Source: Candidatus Izemoplasma sp. (GTDB lineage Bacteria; Bacillota_I; Bacilli_A; Izemoplasmatales; Izemoplasmataceae). Taken from it: a stretch of 57,643 nucleotides of DNA. Position numbers and translations under genes: made by a program. This document shows, in pieces, positions 16,967-25,525 of the stretch; within the stretch, counting starts at the first letter, position 1, and each line of letters starts with the position of its first letter. The notes beneath the pieces are model-generated. The model searched no databases, had not been told where the DNA came from, and saw only the letters and a program-made list of their open reading frames with translations. Where the stretch lies: assembly GCA_029939945.1 (NCBI GenBank), contig JAOZRX010000004.1:10077-67719 (forward strand), read 5' to 3'.

Positions 16967-18145
16967 ATGGAAAATGAATTCGGAAGATTTGGTGGACAAT
17001 TTGTCCCTGGAGTAGTAATAGAAGCACTTAACGAATTAGAAACTGCATTTAATGAAGCAATAGAAGATCCTGTCTTTATCGAGGAATTCAAATATTATTT
17101 GAAGAATTTTGTTGGAAGACCTAGTCCAATATATTACGCTGAACAACTATCAAAAAAACTAGGGGGAGCTAAAATATATTTAAAAAGGGAAGATTTAAAC
17201 CACACAGGAGCTCATAAAATTAATAACACTGTTGGGCAAATATTACTTGCAAGAAGAATGGGCAAAAAGAAAGTGATAGCTGAAACAGGAGCAGGACAAC
17301 ATGGAGTAGCGACGGCTACAACTGCAGCTATGTTTGGAATGGATTGTGAAATCTTTCAAGGTAAAATTGATATGGAAAGACAAAAGCTAAATGTCTTCAG
17401 AATGGAAATACTTGGAGCGAAAGTTACTGGAGTAGAAACTGGAACTAAAACACTCGCAGATGCTGTTGATTATGCAATCGGGAAATGGGTAGAAAGAATT
17501 GATGATACATTCTACTTGTTAGGTAGTGCAGTAGGACCTCATCCTTATCCCACAATTGTTAAGTACTTTCAAAGGATTATTGGTGAAGAAGCAATAAAAC
17601 AAATGGATGAACAAGCACATAAGTTACCTGATTATTTAGTAGCTTGCGTAGGTGGAGGAAGTAATGCGATTGGTTTATTCACAGAATTTATACCTCACGA
17701 AGAAGTAAAAATTATTGGTGTAGAAGCAGCAGGGAAAGGACTCCATACAAAAGATCATGCAGCAACACTTACTTTAGGTAAAGAAGGAATAATCCATGGA
17801 ATGAATACTAAAGTAATATTAGATGAAGAAGGAAGTATTAGTCCTGTCTACTCAATGTCTGCTGGATTAGATTATCCAGGAGTAGGACCAGAACATGCTT
17901 ATCTCCAAGATATCAAAAGAGCAACTTACGAGGCAGTAACAGATAAAGAAGCAGTAGATGCATTTTTAGCATTATCTCATTTAGAGGGAATAATACCTGC
18001 AATTGAGAGTTCACACGCAGTAGCTTATGCAATGAAACTTGCTCCTACACTTGATAAAGATACAATTATATTAGTTAATTTATCAGGTAGAGGAGATAAA
18101 GATGTAGAAGCAATTAAGAAATATCTAGGGAATTCAGAAGTTTAG
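16967..18145 (+). CDS. trpB: Tryptophan synthase beta chain (TrpB1 type), without trpA beside it
   Basis: 392 residues, the normal length. PLP-dependent enzyme making tryptophan from indole and serine. It has the TrpB1 opening [10 protein letters not shown], the Schiff-base lysine in HTGAHKINN (K84), catalytic Glu in ETGAGQHG (E106), the phosphate-binding loop GGGSNAIG (229-236) and '[12 protein letters not shown]'. AAGGAG stands before the ATG. The only gene under the upstream Trp T-box is this one; a terminator follows at 18195. No trpA or other trp biosynthesis gene is nearby, so the enzyme probably salvages indole. A TrpA elsewhere in the genome cannot be excluded. Confidence 0.95.
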   Translation: MENEFGRFGGQFVPGVVIEALNELETAFNEAIEDPVFIEEFKYYLKNFVGRPSPIYYAEQLSKKLGGAKIYLKREDLNHTGAHKINNTVGQILLARRMGKKKVIAETGAGQHGVATATTAAMFGMDCEIFQGKIDMERQKLNVFRMEILGAKVTGVETGTKTLADAVDYAIGKWVERIDDTFYLLGSAVGPHPYPTIVKYFQRIIGEEAIKQMDEQAHKLPDYLVACVGGGSNAIGLFTEFIPHEEVKIIGVEAAGKGLHTKDHAATLTLGKEGIIHGMNTKVILDEEGSISPVYSMSAGLDYPGVGPEHAYLQDIKRATYEAVTDKEAVDAFLALSHLEGIIPAIESSHAVAYAMKLAPTLDKDTIILVNLSGRGDKDVEAIKKYLGNSEV

Positions 18146-18194
18146 AAGTATCATAAATAGTAATTTAGTGTCATACAAAAAAAGCAATAAATAG

Positions 18195-18230
18195 GTAGAT
18201 TGGAATAAATATTCCAATCTACTTGTTTTA
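18195..18230 (+). terminator. Intrinsic terminator after trpB
   Basis: A 13-bp stem, GTAGATTGGAATA / TATTCCAATCTAC with a two-base centre, followed by TTGTTTTA. It also marks the start of the next transcription unit, whose -10 (TATAAT, 18234-18239) follows directly. Confidence 0.85.
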
Positions 18231-18256
18231 TGATATAATTATTTTAGGTGATTTCC

Positions 18257-19345
18257 GTGAAAAAATATGACGAAAGAAATACATTGTTTTCAAGAGTATC
18301 TCTTGTTAAAGGGAGTAAAGAATATATTGAGTTCTATAAAAAAAATCCTGAATTCAAAGATTTAGATGATCTTCATAGAGGAATATCTTTTAGAGGAAAT
18401 ATAAAAAAAGAAGACAACTTTAAAGAGTTGTTTTTCCCCTTGATAACTAATAATAAAATGTTTATTAAATCACTTCATGAAATATCTGAAAATTTCGAAG
18501 TAAGAGAGAAAGTACAGATTGATAAGTCATTCTCTAAGAATATTAAAGAAATCACTAAGTATTATGGAGCAACCGATGTTGGAATTGTAAAACTTGATGA
18601 GCACTCATATTACTCTCATTTTGGAGGATTAAGTGATTATTTAGGAATTGATAACTATAATAATATCATTAAAGACAGGTATAAAACAGCAATTGTATAT
18701 ACTATTTTAATGGATAAAGAAATGATAAATAGAGCGCCTCACTTTGAAGAATTAATGGCTACTGAAGAAGCATATTTAAAAGTAGCGCAAGTAGGAGCGA
18801 GATTGTGTGTATATTTGAAATCCTTAGGTTATGATTCTTTTTCTAATAACTCTGAAATATATTTAGCACCATTAGTTCCTCTTGCGTATGACGCAGGACT
18901 GGGAGAAATTGGAATGAGTAATCATTTAGTAACTCTTGAACATGGAGATAATGTAAGACTTGGAGCAGTATTTACTAATTTAGAATTAGATATTGATAAA
19001 CCAATTGATTTTGGTCTAAAAGAGTTTTGTAAGTACTGTGCTCTTTGTTTGATTAACTGTCCAGCAAATGCAATTAGTCATAAAGAAAGAATTGTTAACG
19101 GAAGACAGTTTTATAAATTTAGAGATGACCTTTGTTACGGGCTTTGGACTAAATCAGGAACTGATTGTGGTATTTGTATTCAAAGCTGTCCCTTTACTCA
19201 AGGTGTAGATTTTGATAAGGTTAAGAGGATGAAAGATAACCCTGAGTTAATGGAAGAAATGGTAAAAGATCATATTAAAAAATATACAAGAAGAAAATAT
19301 ACAAAAGACGATTTAGACATTGTTAAACTAGAAGGTGATGAGTAA
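18257..19345 (+). CDS. Cytosolic reductive-dehalogenase-like corrinoid/Fe-S protein
   Basis: 362 residues from a GTG at 18257, chosen because AGGTGAT (18246-18252) is correctly spaced. The central part 'AQVGARLCVYLKSLGYDS' and 'PLVPLAYDAGLGEIG' followed by 'VRLGAVFTNLELDIDKPIDFG' matches the reductive dehalogenase/QueG corrinoid domain, closer to RdhA than to QueG. Two [4Fe-4S] motifs follow: CKYCALCLINCP and CGICIQSCPF, with a Cys 'DDLCYGLW' before the second. No Tat signal or membrane helix is present, so it acts in the cytosol, unlike respiratory dehalogenases. It could reduce halogenated or other organic compounds, or do an unrelated corrinoid reduction. It overlaps the Smr gene by one base. 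Confidence 0.7.
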   Translation: MKKYDERNTLFSRVSLVKGSKEYIEFYKKNPEFKDLDDLHRGISFRGNIKKEDNFKELFFPLITNNKMFIKSLHEISENFEVREKVQIDKSFSKNIKEITKYYGATDVGIVKLDEHSYYSHFGGLSDYLGIDNYNNIIKDRYKTAIVYTILMDKEMINRAPHFEELMATEEAYLKVAQVGARLCVYLKSLGYDSFSNNSEIYLAPLVPLAYDAGLGEIGMSNHLVTLEHGDNVRLGAVFTNLELDIDKPIDFGLKEFCKYCALCLINCPANAISHKERIVNGRQFYKFRDDLCYGLWTKSGTDCGICIQSCPFTQGVDFDKVKRMKDNPELMEEMVKDHIKKYTRRKYTKDDLDIVKLEGDE

Positions 19346-19575
19346 TGATTGAAATTGATATTCATGGATATACCGAATATGATGCCTTAAAAGTATTAGA
19401 GAAATTTATCGTAAATTGTGATAAGAATGAAAAACAAATCCTTGTGATTCATGGATATCACTCAGGTAGTAAATTAAAAGAAATGGTAAGAAGTTCAATT
19501 AAATTAAGAAGTAAAAGAATAAGAAATAGAAGACCCACAATGAATCAAGGGGAAACTGTTTTAGAATTATATTAA
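19345..19575 (+). CDS. Stand-alone Smr-domain protein
   Basis: 76 residues containing essentially only an Smr domain: DIHGYTEYDAL at the start, 'LVIHGYHSGSKLKEMVR' (core HGxxSGxLK) and a final 'GETVLELY'. Smr domains in MutS2 and stand-alone proteins are nucleases or nucleic-acid-binding modules acting on branched DNA or stalled ribosomes. The ATG overlaps the stop of the preceding gene (TAATG), so it is translated with it. At this length it is close to the minimum for the fold. Confidence 0.75.
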   Translation: MIEIDIHGYTEYDALKVLEKFIVNCDKNEKQILVIHGYHSGSKLKEMVRSSIKLRSKRIRNRRPTMNQGETVLELY

Positions 19576-19589
19576 TAGAGGTGAGATAA

Positions 19590-19952
19590 ATGAAAAAACC
19601 AACACCAATGTATTTATTTGTTGTAATAACTTCATTGTTTATCGCAGGATTTGCTTTATTTATTATATCTGTTGCATTTGATACATTCTTTGTAATGGCT
19701 CCAATAGTATTTATTATAATTATTGGTACTTTCTTTATGTATATAGCCAAAAGACTAAATACTGGACAGTTCGCAGAGCGACTCCAAAGAAGAGTAATTT
19801 GCTATAACTGTAAAGAAGAGATTCCTTCAGGAACAGAGTATTGCCCTGAATGTGGTGCCAATCTTTTTGAACAATTAGAGTGTGACTATTGTGGACACAT
19901 GAATCCAATGGACGCAACTGAATGTCAAAACTGTCAAGCAAATCTTAGGTAG
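19590..19952 (+). CDS. Membrane protein with two zinc ribbons (first of three)
   Basis: 120 residues. Two membrane helices (about 6-26 and 33-50) are followed by a cytoplasmic-looking tail with two zinc-ribbon units: CYNCKEEIPSGTEYCPECG and CDYCGHMNPMDATECQNCQ. Each has the CxxC-(11-12)-CxxC spacing of 'zinc-ribbon' modules. The two genes that follow have the same order of helices and ribbon, so this is a tandem family. Function is unknown; ribbons of this kind commonly bind nucleic acid or partner proteins. Confidence 0.6.
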   Translation: MKKPTPMYLFVVITSLFIAGFALFIISVAFDTFFVMAPIVFIIIIGTFFMYIAKRLNTGQFAERLQRRVICYNCKEEIPSGTEYCPECGANLFEQLECDYCGHMNPMDATECQNCQANLR

Positions 19953-19960
19953 GTGATTTT

Positions 19961-20371
19961 TTGGATAAGAAAAAAATAGCTATATTCATTACTTTAATCA
20001 TCTTAATAATTAGTCAAAGTTTAATGTTGTATGGTGGTGACAAACTAGAAGAATTTAATAAGTTTTTAGCTGTTATTACTGCAATGGCAGGAATAGTCTT
20101 GATACTATTAGTTTTTTTAGGACGAGAAAAAAACAAACAATTACTCAAGAGAGACTTATCAGAATTTGATTTTTCAGATGAAAAGAAAATAACTGTTAAA
20201 GTATGTAATGTATGTCATACTGAAAATACCCTAAATTCTAAATCATGTAAAAAATGTGGAAGTAGTTTATCTAATATAGTTTGTCCTATTTGCATGACTG
20301 TAAATCCCTATGATCAAAAATATTGCAGTAATTGTGAAACAATTTTACAAAATGTTAAGAGGCATGAATGA
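19961..20371 (+). CDS. Membrane protein with two zinc ribbons (second of three)
   Basis: 136 residues beginning at a TTG (19961), with AGGTGAT eight to ten bases upstream. Two helices (about 5-23 and 32-50), a basic linker, then CNVCHTENTLNSKSCKKCG and CPICMTVNPYDQKYCSNCE. The layout is that of its upstream neighbour, with lower sequence identity, consistent with old tandem duplication. It ends in TGA overlapping the ATG of the third member (ATGA at 20368), evidence of one operon and that TGA is a stop here. Confidence 0.6.
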   Translation: MDKKKIAIFITLIILIISQSLMLYGGDKLEEFNKFLAVITAMAGIVLILLVFLGREKNKQLLKRDLSEFDFSDEKKITVKVCNVCHTENTLNSKSCKKCGSSLSNIVCPICMTVNPYDQKYCSNCETILQNVKRHE

Positions 20372-20706
20372 ACAATTATAAGTTGTCAATTTATGGAGGA
20401 TTTATTATTTCAATTATAGGGATGTTATTAACTGTATTATCGTATTTAAGAAACTCATTTGCATTCTTGTTACTTGGTTCCTTCTTAATAGTTGCTGGAA
20501 TCTTAGTTGTGGTAATAATAATGTCTTTAAATCTATTTGTTAAAGATAAACAACTTGAGATAGAAAAATTAAAAGAAATGGGATTAACGATTGTAGTATG
20601 TAAAGAGTGTTTAAAAGAAAATGTACTAGAGGATCAATATTGTATATATTGTGGAGAAAGCTTAGGTAGTGATGAAAATGAATTACAAGAAGAACATAAA
20701 ACTTGA
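20368..20706 (+). CDS. Membrane protein with one zinc ribbon (third of three)
   Basis: 112 residues with two helices (about 6-28 and 32-53) and a single ribbon CKECLKENVLEDQYCIYCG near the C-terminus. It lacks the second ribbon of its two upstream paralogues. The 3' end overlaps the MFS gene by about 35 bases, so all four genes are probably on one mRNA. Function unknown. Confidence 0.6.
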   Translation: MNNYKLSIYGGFIISIIGMLLTVLSYLRNSFAFLLLGSFLIVAGILVVVIIMSLNLFVKDKQLEIEKLKEMGLTIVVCKECLKENVLEDQYCIYCGESLGSDENELQEEHKT

Positions 20707-21859
20707 TTACTTACATACACTTGTAAGAAATATAAATTTAACACACGGTATTTGGTTACTGTTTTTAGCATATAAAGGCTTTAGTCTGTTTCAAATAGGG
20801 ATATTTGAAACAGTTTTTCATATAACAAGTTTAACAATGGAAGTTCCTACAGGTATGATTGCTGATATACTTGGAAGAAAGTTTAGTCGAATATTAGGTA
20901 TTTTATCATATATAATTTATTTATTAATCATGATATTCTCAGCTAACTTTGTTGTAATTATTATTGGTTTTATTTTCTGTGGATTAGGATTTACCTTGGA
21001 ATCTGGAAGTGGAGAAGCACTAGTTTATGATTCATTGATATTAATGAAAAAAGAAGATACATATATTAAGGTGAACGGTAATAAAGAGGTAATATATCAA
21101 ATTGGTTCTGGGATTGGATTATTAGTTGGTGGATATATTGCAGTTACCAATTTCAATTTAACGTTTGAACTAACTATACTATTTTATCTTATTGCTTTAG
21201 CAGTTATTTCTATGATGAAGGAAACTCCAATGAAAGAGAAACCTTCTAGGAAATCATTTAAAGAAACACTATATGAACATTATGTTAAAAGTACTAAGGT
21301 AGTTTTCAAAAATAAAAGGTTATTATATTTGATAATAATTGGTGCAGTAGTAGCTGCTCCAATTACTTCAATCTTTTTCTATTTTCAAAATTATTTATTT
21401 AAACTCGGTTATACAGCTTTTACTATCGGAATATTACTTGCTCTTCATAGTCTTTTTGCTGCATTTGGTGGAATTATGGCTTATAAACTTGAGAAGAAAT
21501 ATAGAGAGAGGAAAATATTATATTTTATTCCTTTATTTATGTTGATTTCTTTTTGGTTAGTTTTAGTAGATGAAATCATTTTTGTACCATTTGTCTTATT
21601 AGGATTTTTTGATAGTATTTTCTATGTCGTCCTTCTTGACTATATTAATAAACTAACACCATCTGAAACACGAGCAACAGTACTTAGTTTTAGCGGATTA
21701 GCTTTTAGTATTGTAATGATTCTTGTATTCCCTATTATAGGGCTCTTAGGAGACTATTACGGTCTAAAATTTAGCTTTTTAATACTTGCAATTATTGTTA
21801 CTATCATCTATTTGTTCTTGCTTAGAGTATTAAGTAAGGATCATTTGAGTACTGAATAA
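20672..21859 (+). CDS. MFS transporter, multidrug-type
   Basis: About 395 residues with around twelve membrane helices. Motif A of the drug:proton antiporter type appears as GMIADILGRKFSR between helices 2 and 3, and a second half with 'YRERKI' in the equivalent loop. Candidates for the start are ATG at 20672 or 20678; TAGGT at 20663-20667 suits either. It likely exports a small hydrophobic compound using the proton gradient. No adjacent regulator suggests a substrate. It closes the operon begun at 18257 or 19590. Confidence 0.8.
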   Translation: MKMNYKKNIKLDYLHTLVRNINLTHGIWLLFLAYKGFSLFQIGIFETVFHITSLTMEVPTGMIADILGRKFSRILGILSYIIYLLIMIFSANFVVIIIGFIFCGLGFTLESGSGEALVYDSLILMKKEDTYIKVNGNKEVIYQIGSGIGLLVGGYIAVTNFNLTFELTILFYLIALAVISMMKETPMKEKPSRKSFKETLYEHYVKSTKVVFKNKRLLYLIIIGAVVAAPITSIFFYFQNYLFKLGYTAFTIGILLALHSLFAAFGGIMAYKLEKKYRERKILYFIPLFMLISFWLVLVDEIIFVPFVLLGFFDSIFYVVLLDYINKLTPSETRATVLSFSGLAFSIVMILVFPIIGLLGDYYGLKFSFLILAIIVTIIYLFLLRVLSKDHLSTE

Positions 21860-21866
21860 TAAATCA

Positions 21867-21894
21867 TTGAGAATTAAAGAATTTTTGATATAAT
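21867..21894 (+). promoter_or_regulatory. Promoter of flavodoxin-nfnAB operon
   Basis: TTGAGA (21867-21872) and TATAAT (21889-21894) with 16 bases between; the flavodoxin ATG follows at 21932 after GGAGGA. Confidence 0.6.
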
Positions 21895-21931
21895 TATAAA
21901 TGATAAGAGTAATTTTATAGGAGGAAAACTA

Positions 21932-22366
21932 ATGAAAGCAATAATCTATTTTTCTTTAAGTAAAAAAAAGAATTCTAAAAGAATTGCAAAGGAAATTCAG
22001 GGAGACCATTTTGAGATTGAAAACTTAGGTAAGAAAATAAAATTTGCCCCATTTCAAATGTTTTACTATGGATATCTAATGGCAACAAAAAAACCTTTAG
22101 AGTTTAATTCTCCAAAGATTGATTTTGACAAATATGATGAAGTGGTTCTCATTTCTCCAGTTTGGGGAGGAAAAGTTAATATTTTTATGAAGCAATACTT
22201 AGATGAAAATATATTTAAAAATAAGAAGGTAACAATTATAGGAACATGTATGGGAAATAATAAAAAATATTTTGAGAGTTTTGATACTGTGATTGATAAA
22301 TCAAACAAAGTGATAGAACATAAGTTATATACAAAAAGATCTATGATTTACGAGAAAAAGGTGTAG
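21932..22366 (+). CDS. Flavodoxin-like protein
   Basis: 144 residues. The start 'KAIIYFSLSKKKNSKRIAKEI' holds the FMN phosphate-binding loop after strand 1, and 'YDEVVLISPVWGGKVNIFMKQYL' is the second flavin loop and following helix of the flavodoxin family. It should carry one FMN in the cytosol as a low-potential electron carrier or domain partner. Two bases separate it from NfnA, so it may exchange electrons with NfnAB or serve as a ferredoxin substitute under iron shortage; the latter is inference. Confidence 0.75.
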   Translation: MKAIIYFSLSKKKNSKRIAKEIQGDHFEIENLGKKIKFAPFQMFYYGYLMATKKPLEFNSPKIDFDKYDEVVLISPVWGGKVNIFMKQYLDENIFKNKKVTIIGTCMGNNKKYFESFDTVIDKSNKVIEHKLYTKRSMIYEKKV

Positions 22367-22368
22367 AC

Positions 22369-23184
22369 ATGTATAAAATACTAGAAAAGAAGGTATTAAA
22401 TATAGATGTTGATTTAATGGTTGTTGAAGCTCCTTTAGTAGCTAGAAACGCATTACCTGGACATTTTATTATCTTAAGAGTTGACGAATTAGGTGAAAGA
22501 ATCCCTTTGACAATAGTAGATATAGATGGACAAAACGTTTCTATTATTTATCAAAAATTAGGGTATTCAACAAGTTTATTAGGTGAACTAAAAGTTGGCG
22601 ATGAAATTCTAGATTTTGTTGGACCACTTGGTAAACCAGCTCATATTCATGATGTTAAAACTGTTTTAGGTATTGCTGGTGGAGTTGGGGCTGCACCATT
22701 ATTACCTCAATTAAAAGAATATGCTGCAAGAGGAATAAAAGTTGATTTAGTAATTGGAGCAAGAAACAAAGATTACATCATTCTTTTAGACAAATATGAA
22801 GAAATTTGTGAAAACATTTATATCGCAACAGATGATGGCTCATTAGGAACTAAAGGTTTTGTAACTACTGTTTTAACAGAGTTATATAAGACTAAAAAAT
22901 ATGATCAAACAATCGCTATTGGACCATTAGTAATGATGAAGTTTGTTGTAGCTATGAATAAGAAATATAATGTACCAACAGATGTTTCATTAAATCCAAT
23001 TATGATTGATGGTACGGGAATGTGTGGAAACTGCCGAGTAACAATTGATGGTAAAACATTCTTTGCATGTATTGATGGACCAGACTTCCCTGGTGAGGGA
23101 GTAGATTTTGATGAACTAATTGCACGTCAAGATTATTATAGTGAAGAAGAACACATATGTAATTTGAAGTTGGTGAAAAAATGA
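22369..23184 (+). CDS. nfnA: NfnA: ferredoxin-NADP reductase small subunit (electron-bifurcating transhydrogenase)
   Basis: 271 residues, like DHOD electron-transfer subunit PyrK. FAD-binding 'PLTIVDID', NAD-binding 'TVLGIAGGVGAAPLLPQL', and the C-terminal [2Fe-2S] region GMCGNCRVTIDGKTFFAC, followed by the family ending with DGPDFPGEGVDFD. The paired NfnB gene overlaps at ATGA (23181), as in other anaerobes. NfnAB couples NADH and reduced ferredoxin to NADP+ reduction by flavin-based bifurcation, in the cytosol. Absence of a dihydroorotate dehydrogenase beside it and presence of NfnB make PyrK unlikely. Confidence 0.9.
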   Translation: MYKILEKKVLNIDVDLMVVEAPLVARNALPGHFIILRVDELGERIPLTIVDIDGQNVSIIYQKLGYSTSLLGELKVGDEILDFVGPLGKPAHIHDVKTVLGIAGGVGAAPLLPQLKEYAARGIKVDLVIGARNKDYIILLDKYEEICENIYIATDDGSLGTKGFVTTVLTELYKTKKYDQTIAIGPLVMMKFVVAMNKKYNVPTDVSLNPIMIDGTGMCGNCRVTIDGKTFFACIDGPDFPGEGVDFDELIARQDYYSEEEHICNLKLVKK

Positions 23185-24563
23185 AAGGTCCAAGAACAGT
23201 AATGCCCGTATTAGATGCGGTAGTTAGAAGAACAAACTTTGATGAAGTAGCTTGCGGATATACATTAGAAGACGCACAATTAGAAGCATCAAGATGTTTG
23301 GATTGTAAAAATCCACGTTGTATAGCAGCTTGCCCTGTAGCTATTAATATACCTAAATTTATAGGTGAATTAATTGAAGGAAATTTAGATCAAGCTTATT
23401 TCACAATCTATGACGACAATGTACTTCCATCAATTTGTGGTAGAGTATGTCCTCAAGAAAAACAATGTGAAGGTGCTTGTATTGTTGGTATCAAAGGTGA
23501 ACCAGTTTCTATTGGAGCACTTGAAAGATTCCTCGGAGATTATTCACTAGAAAATGATGTATTAGAAAAAAGAACAATTATTGATAACGGTATCAAAGTA
23601 GGTATTGTAGGAAGTGGTCCTGCAGGACTTGCTAATGCAGCTGAAATGAGAAAAAAAGGATATTCAGTTGATATCTTTGAAGCACTACATGACTTTGGTG
23701 GAGTACTAAAATATGGAATACCTGATTTTAGATTACCTAAAGATATCGTAACAACTGAAGTTAATAGATTAAAAGATATGGGAGTAAAATTTCATAAGAA
23801 TGTAGTAATAGGAAAATCTATTACTATCGATCAATTATTAAATGAAGAAGGGTATCAATCTTTATTCTTAGGTAGTGGAGCTGGACTTCCTAGTCCTTTA
23901 GGAGTACCTGGTGAAAACTTAAGTGGAATCTATTATGCTAATGAGTTTTTAACAAGAGTAAATCTAATGAAATCTCATAAATTCCCTGAATCAGCTACTC
24001 CCGTAAAAATTGGCCAAAGAGTCGCAGTAGTTGGTGGAGGAAATGTCGCAATGGATGCTGCAAGAACTGCTAAAAGATTAGGAGCTAAAGAAGTCTTTAT
24101 TCTTTATCGTCGTGATATGGAAAGTTTACCTGCAAGACTTGAAGAAATCCATCATGCTATTGAAGAAGATATTGATTTTAGATTAACATTAAATCCAGTT
24201 GAATTCATCGGTGAGAATTATCGTCTTAAACAAGTTAGATGTGAAATTATGGAACTTGGAGAAAGAGATAAGTCGGGTCGTAGAAGACCAATGCCTACAG
24301 GAACATATAAGACATTTGAAATTGATTCTTGTGTTATTTCAATTGGACAAAAACCTAACCCAATACTTAAAGAATCAGAAGCTGATTTAGAAGTGGATAA
24401 ATGGGGAAGAATTGTTACTGATAATCATCAAACATCAATCCCTGGAGTATTTGCTGGTGGAGATGTAGTAAGCGGTGCTGCAACTGTAATTCTTGCAATG
24501 GGTGCAGGAAAAGACGCAAGTGTCGAAATGGATAAATATATTAAATCAAAGCAAAGTGAATAA
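23181..24563 (+). CDS. nfnB: NfnB: glutamate-synthase-beta-like bifurcating subunit
   Basis: 460 residues. An N-terminal Fe-S region has CLDCKNPRCIAACPV and CGRVCPQEKQCEGACIVG, giving ligands for two [4Fe-4S] clusters. Then come FAD-binding 'VGIVGSGPAGLANAAEM', NADPH-binding 'VAVVGGGNVAMDAARTA' and the final FAD motif 'PGVFAGGDVVSGAATVI'. This is the bifurcating FAD subunit, homologous to GltD. With NfnA it would link ferredoxin, NADH and NADP pools; the window also has hydrogenase and Rnf genes and the ferredoxin-producing PFOR. Confidence 0.9.
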   Translation: MKGPRTVMPVLDAVVRRTNFDEVACGYTLEDAQLEASRCLDCKNPRCIAACPVAINIPKFIGELIEGNLDQAYFTIYDDNVLPSICGRVCPQEKQCEGACIVGIKGEPVSIGALERFLGDYSLENDVLEKRTIIDNGIKVGIVGSGPAGLANAAEMRKKGYSVDIFEALHDFGGVLKYGIPDFRLPKDIVTTEVNRLKDMGVKFHKNVVIGKSITIDQLLNEEGYQSLFLGSGAGLPSPLGVPGENLSGIYYANEFLTRVNLMKSHKFPESATPVKIGQRVAVVGGGNVAMDAARTAKRLGAKEVFILYRRDMESLPARLEEIHHAIEEDIDFRLTLNPVEFIGENYRLKQVRCEIMELGERDKSGRRRPMPTGTYKTFEIDSCVISIGQKPNPILKESEADLEVDKWGRIVTDNHQTSIPGVFAGGDVVSGAATVILAMGAGKDASVEMDKYIKSKQSE

Positions 24564-24577
24564 CTTTGCTTTTTTGT
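24550..24577 (+). terminator. Intrinsic terminator overlapping nfnB stop
   Basis: AGCAAAGT (24550-24557) pairs with ACTTTGCT (24563-24570), followed by TTTTTGTTT. The stop codon of nfnB lies in the hairpin. Confidence 0.8.
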
Positions 24578-24655
24578 TTGACATTTAAGTATAAAAAGTG
24601 TAGACTTTCTAATATAATGCTTTGATATTCAAAATAAATTTTTACGGAGGAAAAA

Positions 24656-25510
24656 ATGTCGAAAATCGGATTAATGGTTTGTGGAAATTCAGGAATTGAT
24701 TATATTGAACACAAGTATGATATCGTAGTTATTAGATCAATATTATTTATGGGAAAAGAAGAATATACTGATTATGTAGATATTACAGCAGAAGAATTTT
24801 ATGATAGATTAGAAAAAAATCCATCATTAACTCCTTCAACAGCGCAGGCTGCAACAGGTGTTATTTTAGAACAATATGAAGAAATGAGAGATAGAGGATT
24901 TGATGAAATCTTAGTTGTTACTGTTTCAGCTAAGTTGAGTGGGACATATGAAGGTTGTATGTTAGCTGCTAATATGATTGAGAATTGTAAAATTACTGTT
25001 TATGATTCTAAAAGTGTTGGATATCCTGAATCAAAAATGATTCTTGAAGCTGCTAAAATGGTTGAAGATAATAAAAATATGGAAGAAATATTAGAACATC
25101 TTGACTTTATTAGAGCCAATCATGTATTTTGGTTTAGTGTAGATACATTGAGATATTTAGTTAAAAATGGTAGACTAAGTGGAGCAAGTGGTTTTGTTGG
25201 AAGTTTGCTTAAAATAAAACCAATGCTAGGATTAACCAAAGAAGGTAAAATTGAGTCACTTGAAAAAATAAGAACTACTGCAAAAGCATCAGCTAGAGTT
25301 ATTGAAGTGTTCTTAGAAGATGCAAAAGGTAAAGATATTGAACCATTCATGATTCATGCAAATGCAATGGAAAGAGTTAATCTTATTAGAGATGAAATAT
25401 TAAAAGCAAGACCTGATTTAGGCGAAATTAAAGCTTATCCATTAACACCTGTTGTAGGAGCTCATGCTGGTCCTGGAACTGTATGTGTTGGATATATATT
25501 AAAAAAATAA
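24656..25510 (+). CDS. DegV family protein (fatty-acid-binding, FakB-like)
   Basis: 284 residues. DegV features: 'TPSTAQAATGVILEQYEEM' holding the ligand-phase Thr/Ser, 'VVTVSAKLSGTYE', 'VYDSKSV', 'YLVKNGRLSG' and a C-terminal 'PVVGAHAGPGTVCVGY' containing the fatty-acid-binding His. FakB proteins hold a fatty acid for the kinase FakA, feeding exogenous acids to phospholipid synthesis. FakA is not in the window. A MarR regulator follows 15 bases downstream and a second DegV gene lies 1.3 kb further. Confidence 0.85.
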   Translation: MSKIGLMVCGNSGIDYIEHKYDIVVIRSILFMGKEEYTDYVDITAEEFYDRLEKNPSLTPSTAQAATGVILEQYEEMRDRGFDEILVVTVSAKLSGTYEGCMLAANMIENCKITVYDSKSVGYPESKMILEAAKMVEDNKNMEEILEHLDFIRANHVFWFSVDTLRYLVKNGRLSGASGFVGSLLKIKPMLGLTKEGKIESLEKIRTTAKASARVIEVFLEDAKGKDIEPFMIHANAMERVNLIRDEILKARPDLGEIKAYPLTPVVGAHAGPGTVCVGYILKK

Positions 25511-25525
25511 ATAAGGGGTGATTAA

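Noticed and set aside
18257-19345. Epoxyqueuosine reductase QueG
   Set aside because: The segments AGLGEIG, DIDKPIDFG and the spacing of the second Fe-S motif fit RdhA-like proteins better, and typical QueG motifs around the substrate site were not seen. Not fully excluded.
22369-23184. PyrK subunit of dihydroorotate dehydrogenase
   Set aside because: No pyrD is beside it, and the overlapping partner is NfnB.
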